Source: a virus. From it: DNA of 34,197 nucleotides. The position numbers and the translations under genes were made by a program. Positions 28,760-34,197 of the stretch are shown here, piece by piece. Within the stretch, counting starts at the first letter, position 1; each line of letters opens with the position of its first letter. The stretch spans positions 1-34,197 of the IMG/VR virus record IMGVR_UViG_3300006334_000008; one strand, written 5' to 3'. The notes below the pieces were generated by a model. It was not told where the DNA came from, searched no databases, and was given only the letters and a program-made list of their open reading frames with translations.

Positions 28760-30278
28760 CAGGCATTTCACCTCTTGACTGTGCTTCTTGATATCGTTGT
28801 GCAGCTCTTCCAAGCTCTTCGCGCTCAACGCTATCACGTATTAATGTATCAGGCACGCCAAATTTTTCAGCAAGGTGAACAGCAACATCTTCTGGCTTTA
28901 CAAGAAGAGTAAGAATCTCTGGCCCAAACGTACCGCCAACTAACTGCAAATAACGTGATATAGATGTAATATCTTGATTAGCTTGCGCTTGTGCAAGAGG
29001 TGAAACAGAACGAATCTTAACTTCTCTGCCATTTATAACTGGTAATTCAATACGGCCCTGCTTCTTCAGAATGTATACAACACGCTGCAATATTGGTTGA
29101 ACCATCTCAGCCTGTAGTCTACCAAAGGCTGACCCAATCCTTCTTGATAAATCAGCCATACGTTCTGCAACTTCAGTGGCTGATGCTGGTGTTTTATTTG
29201 GGTCGCCAAGCATATCATTATATAAAGCCCTCTTAATATTATTGCGCATATCATTAAGAATAAGATTAGCAACATTAAAGTCACCAGCAGCACGTATTGG
29301 TTGCAATCCCATTGACCCCATCGCCTTTGGGATGATCGTCCCTGGCACAAGATTTATTGTATCTGTATTCATAACGCCATCATCATCCATCTGATAGATG
29401 CCTGAGATAGCCATCTGTGCATTTTCTAAAACAAGCTCAATTGTTAAATTAGTTGTTTTGATTGCACTGAGGGCGTTGACAAGAGGGCCACGCCCATAAA
29501 TTTCTCCACTGGCTTTAGACCAACGAAAACATATAAACGGATTAGAGCCTGCACCAACAAACTGTTCATAATAAATTATTTCTTCGTTGGCAGTATCGAT
29601 AACAAAATAGTCATAACGTTCTTCATTGCGCTTTTCGTAATTTTTACAAATAACTTCCAGAATCTTACACTCAGCTTCTGGCTGTGTTGCAATAGCTTTT
29701 GCAAGTCGCTCACTAACTTCAGCACGCTCATAGGCAACAGGAATCGAACGGTTCTTAAGAGTCCTCTCTCTAAACACATGGTCAATCGAGCCATCTGCAC
29801 CTGTGTCCAACACGACAGACGGAAGTGGTATCGCGTTAAAGCGTACTGGATTGAGCGCATCACCTTCTTCAACAAGCAACACACCTGTTCCGACAGCCAA
29901 GTCCATGAACGATTCATGTATCTCTTGCCCAAAGTTAGAAGATTGCAAAACTTCAAAAACATAATTAGTCACCACATCTAGTTGATTATTGACCTCATCA
30001 ATCTGTTCATCTGGTATTTCAGAACCAGCAATAAAATCTGCCCAACGTGCAAAGTTTGGGACTAGGCCAGATTGAAGACGAGAAGCAAACTCTTGTGTGC
30101 CGACAACAGCAGTTTCATCAAAGATTTTATCATCACGACGTTGACCAGCAACTTCGTAATAAAATCCCTGTCGCATAGGAAGTGCATATTCATAGCACTC
30201 ATCAAACAGTGGCTCAAAGTTTAAACGTTTTTCTTTAGCACGCTCATACTTTTCCAACATCATTTTTGGCTGATGCAT
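28737..30278 (-). CDS. Portal / head-tail connector
   Basis: A 513-aa protein of the T7-type head-tail connecting family: YERAKEKRLNFEPLFDECYE then YALPMRQ, and VVGTQEFASRLQSGLVPNFA, the family's conserved start, then long helices and a C-terminal QAQANQDITSISRYLQLVGG. It forms the dodecameric portal that TerL docks on. TAATG overlap with the 83-aa gene upstream. Confidence 0.92.
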   Translation of the reverse strand: MHQPKMMLEKYERAKEKRLNFEPLFDECYEYALPMRQGFYYEVAGQRRDDKIFDETAVVGTQEFASRLQSGLVPNFARWADFIAGSEIPDEQIDEVNNQLDVVTNYVFEVLQSSNFGQEIHESFMDLAVGTGVLLVEEGDALNPVRFNAIPLPSVVLDTGADGSIDHVFRERTLKNRSIPVAYERAEVSERLAKAIATQPEAECKILEVICKNYEKRNEERYDYFVIDTANEEIIYYEQFVGAGSNPFICFRWSKASGEIYGRGPLVNALSAIKTTNLTIELVLENAQMAISGIYQMDDDGVMNTDTINLVPGTIIPKAMGSMGLQPIRAAGDFNVANLILNDMRNNIKRALYNDMLGDPNKTPASATEVAERMADLSRRIGSAFGRLQAEMVQPILQRVVYILKKQGRIELPVINGREVKIRSVSPLAQAQANQDITSISRYLQLVGGTFGPEILTLLVKPEDVAVHLAEKFGVPDTLIRDSVEREELGRAAQRYQEAQSRGEMPDVQSLRP

Positions 30279-30529
30279 TATAGAGTCTCGTCAAAATAAC
30301 CCATGCCGCCTCTGCCACCTGTCAGCAAAGATGTAGCACCAGAACCACGGCGTTGTTGTTTAGCAGAGCTTTCTAAACCTTTTTCTCTTGCCTCATCACG
30401 TCTTCTACGCTCTTCTGCTTCTCTTTGTTCACGAGCATCTTTTTCTGCTTTTTTAGCAGCTTCCATTTCAGCTTTTTCTTCTGCTGTTGGCCCTTGTACA
30501 GTTGGCCTTGCTGGTCTACCTACACACAT
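30278..30529 (-). CDS. Small charged coiled-coil protein before the portal
   Basis: 83 aa: MCVGRPARPTVQGPTAEEKA, then a long E/K/R helix (AEERRRRDEAREK) and a Gly-rich end RGGMGYFDETL. Similar short genes precede the portal in marine podoviruses. Role unknown. A strong AAAGGAG lies ahead of ATG 30529. Confidence 0.7.
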   Translation of the reverse strand: MCVGRPARPTVQGPTAEEKAEMEAAKKAEKDAREQREAEERRRRDEAREKGLESSAKQQRRGSGATSLLTGGRGGMGYFDETL

Positions 30530-30555
30530 AACAGTCTCCTTTAGTTTTTCATACA

Positions 30556-30578
30556 GTTGCTTTTACAAACAAAGCAAC
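30556..30578 (-). other. 8-bp hairpin in the terL-portal gap
   Basis: GTTGCTTT (30556-30563) pairs with AAAGCAAC (30571-30578), loop of 7. It is the only feature in the 56-base gap other than the ribosome-binding site for the 83-aa gene. No T-run in the minus direction. An RNA-processing or attenuation element is possible. Confidence 0.4.
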
Positions 30579-30585
30579 GCACATT

Positions 30586-32124
30586 TTACATTCTAGCCCA
30601 AAGACCTTTACGTTTTTGTCGTGGTTTTCTTGTAAAGACATCATAGTTACGTTCAGCTTGAAAGGGTTTAGGCGCATGCTGCATGTTCGTCAAGATTGCA
30701 CGTCCTTCGCCAGAACCAAGCATTAAATACTGCAAAGCATCATGTATATGTGAGAAATGATTTTTATCTGGCTTATCCATATAACGCTCACCAGATACTT
30801 GCAGCCGCCTGTATTGATAGCCGCCCTCAAAACCCTTGATTATATTGCGACATCGAAAGTCAACTAATAGTCCTGAACTACCATCAACCATGCGGTTAAG
30901 TGCAGAGTTTACAGATTCAATCCTAAGAGCAACATCATTTGACGGTGCTGGCCTTGCATTCAAACCTGCACCACGCAATATTTGAAATGGTGTCGATTCA
31001 TCAGTTTGGGCGCGGAAGTCACCTGCTGGGTCGCCAAAGATAATAGCTTCGTTAGTTGCATACTTTGTAGACAACTCTTGCCGTAGCACTTCAGTAAACT
31101 TAACGATACCCATATCAAACGCTACTATCTCTTGTAGTATTAGCCAACGTCCACGCACCTTTTGTGCGACTACCCCAGCAGGAGTAAGGCCAAAATCAAG
31201 ACCAATATAAACAGGTAATCCTGCGGCAACAGGTATTTCTTCTTTGGCAACGTGGACATCTGCTGCAAAATTGGCATAAACGGGTTTACCATCTTTTATA
31301 CTCCCAAGGCGGTTCATCACATATACATCTATCCAACTCTTCGTCTTCCCTTGTACAATGTTCGGATAGTAGTCGGCCCTCATATTCTTTGCGTTTTCTG
31401 CGTTCTTGTTTAGAACGTAACCTGTGATGATCCCTTCTTCGTCCTTTGTTTCCAGCATACCTGCTGGTTGTGTGTAAAAATTCCAGTTGTCTGGCTTGAC
31501 CAACATCTTCGCTTCTTCTTTGGGAATGTGGTCTGGAATAGGAACTTCGCCTGACATTATGGGCCACCAGTGATCTTCTTCTGGTGCATTTGTGTCGGCT
31601 ATTACTCCTGTCCATGTGCATCCACCATCTTTCATTGAAGGGAAACGACCAACACGCATAGAGCATGCATCAATAATAGATTTGGGTATCTCCCTCGCCT
31701 CGTTGATCCAGATACCTGTCAATTCTAGGGAGAGGAGTTTCTTGACATCTTCTGGTCTGTCGAGAGCGAGGAAGATAACTTCAAGGTCTAGGTCTGCTCG
31801 TTTGATGTGATGTGTGTATGGCACAGACCAATGGAATTTGCCCCAGTCTTCTTCTGGAAACCAATCCAACCAAGTTTTAATTGTGGTAGTTTTAAGCTGT
31901 GGATTTGTATTTCTGATGACAGCCCAACGTGATTTACGCATGCCATCCATACCCTTTTCTTGTTGAATAGCACGCCTAAATAATTCAACACAACAGCACA
32001 CAGACTTGCCTGACCCGACAGGGCCACGCAATGCGCGAAAAAACGAATCGTCTTTCATAAAAGATTTAAGAACTTCACCATCAGGCTTGTAGTTAAATTT
32101 GGTCAATCTTGTGATCCTTACCAA
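30586..32124 (-). CDS. terL: Terminase large subunit
   Basis: A 512-aa protein. Walker A is GPVGSGKS (about 34-41), Walker B with catalytic Glu is GIWINEARE (about 136-144), and the C-terminal RNase H-like nuclease shows IGLDFGLTP, FGDPAGD and HDALQYL. It translocates DNA into the prohead and cuts it. On the circular map it lies downstream of TerS, separated by the small basic genes. The start overlaps the upstream 64-aa gene by 32 bases. Confidence 0.95.
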   Translation of the reverse strand: MVRITRLTKFNYKPDGEVLKSFMKDDSFFRALRGPVGSGKSVCCCVELFRRAIQQEKGMDGMRKSRWAVIRNTNPQLKTTTIKTWLDWFPEEDWGKFHWSVPYTHHIKRADLDLEVIFLALDRPEDVKKLLSLELTGIWINEAREIPKSIIDACSMRVGRFPSMKDGGCTWTGVIADTNAPEEDHWWPIMSGEVPIPDHIPKEEAKMLVKPDNWNFYTQPAGMLETKDEEGIITGYVLNKNAENAKNMRADYYPNIVQGKTKSWIDVYVMNRLGSIKDGKPVYANFAADVHVAKEEIPVAAGLPVYIGLDFGLTPAGVVAQKVRGRWLILQEIVAFDMGIVKFTEVLRQELSTKYATNEAIIFGDPAGDFRAQTDESTPFQILRGAGLNARPAPSNDVALRIESVNSALNRMVDGSSGLLVDFRCRNIIKGFEGGYQYRRLQVSGERYMDKPDKNHFSHIHDALQYLMLGSGEGRAILTNMQHAPKPFQAERNYDVFTRKPRQKRKGLWARM

Positions 32125-32287
32125 ACTTAATCATGCGTTCCACAACTTCTGGCCCGATAACAGCAATAACTTTGTCTGCCTCTCTGTCAGTCTGGAACTG
32201 TTTAGGATGGTAAGCGAGATGCACCTTCTTAACAATCTGGCGCAGCATATCACGTTCTTCACGCTTTAGTGTGTGTAGAAAGCTCAT
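32093..32287 (-). CDS. Small conserved protein before TerL
   Basis: 64 aa: MSFLHTLKREERDMLRQIVK, HLAYHPKQFQTDREADKVIA, then a short helix. A helical protein of this form precedes TerL in several marine podoviruses. It could assist packaging; the function is unknown. ATGA-type overlap with the gene before it. Confidence 0.72.
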   Translation of the reverse strand: MSFLHTLKREERDMLRQIVKKVHLAYHPKQFQTDREADKVIAVIGPEVVERMIKFGKDHKIDQI

Positions 32288-32535
32288 CTGTATCTTTTGG
32301 TTTTATCTGATATCTTTTTAGGCTGTTTGGAGAACTGCTTACCAGCACGAGTTGCTCTTCTTTTAGCAGCAGTGGACGCTGCATATTCTTGCGACGATAA
32401 CGCCTTGATTGCGGCTGATGGTAGATAACGCTCGCCTGTGGCTTTTGGCCCTTGTGTGGATGGCTTGCCACTTTTGGTTCTCCATTTTTGCTTTGTCCAC
32501 TTCCGTAAAGAAGCCTGTGATGGTCTTAAAGCCAT
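32284..32535 (-). CDS. Basic phage protein with KWxxQKWRTxSGKPS motif
   Basis: 83 aa, very basic: SLRKWTKQKWRTKSGKPSTQ, ERYLPSAAIKALSSQEYAAS and a KQFSKQPKKISDKTKRYR tail. I recognise the motif set from small uncharacterised phage proteins but not a function; its charge would allow DNA or RNA binding. It continues the run of basic late genes and overlaps both neighbours by a few bases. Confidence 0.75.
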   Translation of the reverse strand: MALRPSQASLRKWTKQKWRTKSGKPSTQGPKATGERYLPSAAIKALSSQEYAASTAAKRRATRAGKQFSKQPKKISDKTKRYR

Positions 32536-32966
32536 AGTTTTTTTCTCGCTACAATATAAAAAAAGCCAGCAAACATAAACACAATAGCAAGAGATAAAGA
32601 AACAATGCCGATAACTTCAATTATCTTCTCTCTTTTTAGCCGCGCCTCTTTTATTTGTTTTTGTCTTTTAGCCCTAGCATCTGCTTGAAACTTAACCCAA
32701 TCTTCCCACAGCCCATAACGTCCATAAAGATACATAATGCTTTTGAGTTCAGCCTCTTTTCTTTTAACCTCTTCAAGAGCCATAAACTCTTCAAGATCAT
32801 TTCCAAATGTACTATTACGCTTTTTGCTTGCTTTGGATTGCAGGTCTTCCTTCGCAAAGGCAAAATCCGCAATCGCTTTCCCTGCCGAGGCAAGTTCTTT
32901 GCCGTTTGCAATCGTCTTCTTTATGACGGCAAACGCACTGTTTATTGCCACAAGCTCTGCTAACAT
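32526..32966 (-). CDS. C-terminally membrane-anchored late protein
   Basis: 146 aa. The N-terminal half is helical (MLAELVAINSAFAVIKKTIA ... GNDLEEFMALEEVKRKEAEL), then a basic coiled region (ADARAKRQKQIKEARLKREK) and one membrane span (IIEVIGIVSLSLAIVFMFAG ... FFYIV) with a short tail. Proteins of this plan are common before TerL in marine podoviruses; function unknown. The ATG overlaps the upstream stop as TAATG. Its first 61 bases also appear at 1-61. Confidence 0.82.
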   Translation of the reverse strand: MLAELVAINSAFAVIKKTIANGKELASAGKAIADFAFAKEDLQSKASKKRNSTFGNDLEEFMALEEVKRKEAELKSIMYLYGRYGLWEDWVKFQADARAKRQKQIKEARLKREKIIEVIGIVSLSLAIVFMFAGFFYIVARKKLWL

Positions 32967-33133
32967 TAGTTTCTATATCCGCCTCCCTTTGCTTTGTAGG
33001 CTTTTGCTAACATCTGGGCTTTCCGCGCCGACCATTGGCCCGCTCTGCCGCCTTTGCTACCAGCCTTTATACGATTAAACAATGCTTTTCGCATTGCAGG
33101 TTTGGTGTAATTACCAGCAGCGTTGACAGCCAT
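32966..33133 (-). CDS. Small basic protein with GQWSARKAQ motif (right allele)
   Basis: Second allele of the 55-aa gene at 61-228, with AGSKGGRAGQW in place of AGGKGGRPGQW. Here the codon upstream is TAC and not TAA, so the frame stays open 5' of the ATG, but the conserved start remains the ATG at 33133. Confidence 0.8.
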   Translation of the reverse strand: MAVNAAGNYTKPAMRKALFNRIKAGSKGGRAGQWSARKAQMLAKAYKAKGGGYRN

Positions 33134-33336
33134 TATACCGTACCTTCCTTCTGTTGTATGCAATCTTTTGCTGTTACTCTAGTAAAAGGAAACTTCTGAT
33201 AAATAGTAAATTCCATTTCCTTTAACCTATTCAAACATTGCTCTTCTTTAATGTATGGCCCTTCTGTATCTTGGGCAACCAAACATTGTTGTCCACCAAA
33301 CCCAACCCAACAAATTAGAAGAGATGCATAAAACAT
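33133..33336 (-). CDS. Small secreted cysteine-containing protein (right allele)
   Basis: Second allele of the gene at 228-431. Identical except for Thr in place of Lys near the end and one silent or untranslated difference; same TAATG couplings. Confidence 0.75.
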   Translation of the reverse strand: MFYASLLICWVGFGGQQCLVAQDTEGPYIKEEQCLNRLKEMEFTIYQKFPFTRVTAKDCIQQKEGTV

Positions 33337-33467
33337 TAATAGCCGCGAGAATAGTTTCCAGAAGCAGGCTTGCGCTTGGCTGGCATCTTTTTCTTAGCGG
33401 CAGCTTTCTTAGCTGCAGCTTTGCCCTTGGCTGTGTATGGGAACTTTTTATTACCGACCTGTGGCAT
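33336..33467 (-). CDS. 43-residue Lys/Ala-rich protein (right allele)
   Basis: Identical to the gene at 431-562; it falls in the 433-base stretch without any allele difference. Confidence 0.75.
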   Translation of the reverse strand: MPQVGNKKFPYTAKGKAAAKKAAAKKKMPAKRKPASGNYSRGY

Positions 33468-33468
33468 T

Positions 33469-33576
33469 TTACTTTCCTTTCATCTTTGCTTTCAAAATTT
33501 TTTGCTGTAATGCTTTTGGCAATGTCTTTTGTTTTGCTGTAAGCATTGATTTTTTAGCTGCTTTCTTTTTCATCAT
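33469..33576 (-). CDS. 35-residue basic peptide (right allele)
   Basis: Identical to the gene at 564-671. Confidence 0.7.
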   Translation of the reverse strand: MMKKKAAKKSMLTAKQKTLPKALQQKILKAKMKGK

Positions 33577-33578
33577 TG

Positions 33579-33779
33579 CTATTGGCCTTTCGCTTTTAAA
33601 TACATCATATAAACTTTTTCAAGATTAGCTAAAGGCATTGCATCAATTTCTTTAGATGTAGCAATGCCATTTTCTTTTGCCCAAGCCCTTACTTCTGGAG
33701 ATTGCATTTTCATTATGTCGCTACCAGATGCACGTTTTAAAAGCGACTTAGGCTTTGCCTTTTTAGGAGCTTGCTTCAT
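33579..33779 (-). CDS. 66-residue basic protein (right allele)
   Basis: Second allele of the gene at 674-874; three third-position differences, one of which gives Met for Ile. Confidence 0.8.
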   Translation of the reverse strand: MKQAPKKAKPKSLLKRASGSDIMKMQSPEVRAWAKENGIATSKEIDAMPLANLEKVYMMYLKAKGQ

Positions 33780-34123
33780 TTTTTCTTTTTCCTCTTCTTT
33801 GCAGCTTGATATCTAGCCAATAAACGGCGACCTTTGGCTACCGCAGATGCTTTGTCACCAGAGTGACCCCATGCGACCAGTGATAGCTTCAAACGTGTCG
33901 GTCTGCCCTTCTCGTCTTTCAGTGGCCCTTTTGCTGAACCCATGCGTACAAGGAACGAACCTTTCCTTCTTAGCTTCTCTGGTGTATTCGCTGCGCCCTT
34001 TACTGGTGCTTTCAGATTGCCCTTCTTGCCAGACTTCGTTCTGTACGATGCCCTGCCCTTCGCATTCAATCCGCCTTTGGGATTCTGACCTGCCTTGCGT
34101 GTCCATGCTGGTGACTTTGCCAT
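33776..34123 (-). CDS. Basic NPKGGLNAKGRAS protein (right allele)
   Basis: Second allele of the gene at 871-1218: 12 substitutions, 11 at third positions, one residue change (Asn for Asp in KGAANTPEK). Confidence 0.88.
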   Translation of the reverse strand: MAKSPAWTRKAGQNPKGGLNAKGRASYRTKSGKKGNLKAPVKGAANTPEKLRRKGSFLVRMGSAKGPLKDEKGRPTRLKLSLVAWGHSGDKASAVAKGRRLLARYQAAKKRKKKK

Positions 34124-34197
34124 TATGCTGCTGGCCCTTCAAATGCAAAATCTCCTTGTGATTCTTGTATCTGTGCTGTTGTTGGGCGTGACAATGG
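34123..34197 (-). CDS. Partial: C-terminus of the 280-aa late protein (right allele)
   Basis: The last 24 codons plus stop of the second allele of the gene at 1218-2060; the window edge removes the rest. Identical to the left copy over this stretch. Confidence 0.85.
   Translation of the reverse strand, partial: PLSRPTTAQIQESQGDFAFEGPAA

Larger units (their letters stand above)
32906..34197. repeat. Right copy of the imperfect 1292-bp terminal duplication
   Basis: Second allele of bases 1-1292. It begins within the 146-aa membrane protein gene and ends within the 280-aa gene, exactly where sequence coverage stops. Subtract 32905 to convert to left-copy positions. Confidence 0.95.

Overview
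This window is one complete circular-type phage genome with its ends overlapping. Bases 1-1292 recur at 32906-34197 with 22 substitutions and no gaps, so the unique genome is about 32.9 kb. It looks like a short-tailed (podovirus-type) phage, probably of a marine alphaproteobacterium. The reasons are a T7-type portal, tail tubes A and B, three-gene internal core and T7-type tail-fibre N-terminus, together with small basic proteins I associate with marine podovirus contigs. The host is inference only. No RNA polymerase, DNA polymerase, primase, integrase or tRNA gene was seen.

Layout. (1) The leftward late region, read circularly, runs from about 3127 down to 1, joins 32966, and continues to 11262. 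It encodes terminase small subunit, a secreted M15/extensin-like peptidase, a 280-aa protein, a string of very small basic proteins, TerL, portal, scaffold, capsid, tail tubes, internal core, tail fibres, two holin candidates, a T4-type lysozyme and a metallophosphoesterase. At least nine junctions use a one-base TAATG overlap. Two good minus-strand TTGACA promoters lie at 3167-3195 and 2616-2644. (2) Bases 3128-4035 hold no convincing gene but contain many nested helices whose G.U pairs all favour the + strand. I read this as a large structured RNA at the head of the early region. (3) The rightward early region, 4036-11362, encodes unknown small proteins, an ArdC-type antirestriction protein, two small HTH regulators, a zinc-ribbon protein, an Hjc-like resolvase, an O-like replication initiator with a candidate origin inside its gene, a possible helicase loader, and a recombination set (YqaJ exonuclease, Erf annealing protein, SSB-tailed protein).

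How it works together. The virion is T7-like, but replication looks lambda/P22-like: an initiator plus a candidate iteron origin would recruit the host replisome, while exonuclease, annealing protein and resolvase would make and resolve concatemers for TerS/TerL packaging. The early and late regions converge near 11.3 kb, where the last genes overlap tail to tail by 101 bp. The most unusual items are the candidate ~780-nt RNA, the iterons in the initiator gene, a copper-site-like cupredoxin domain inserted in the tail fibre, and the diverged terminal duplication, which suggests two coexisting strains in the assembly.
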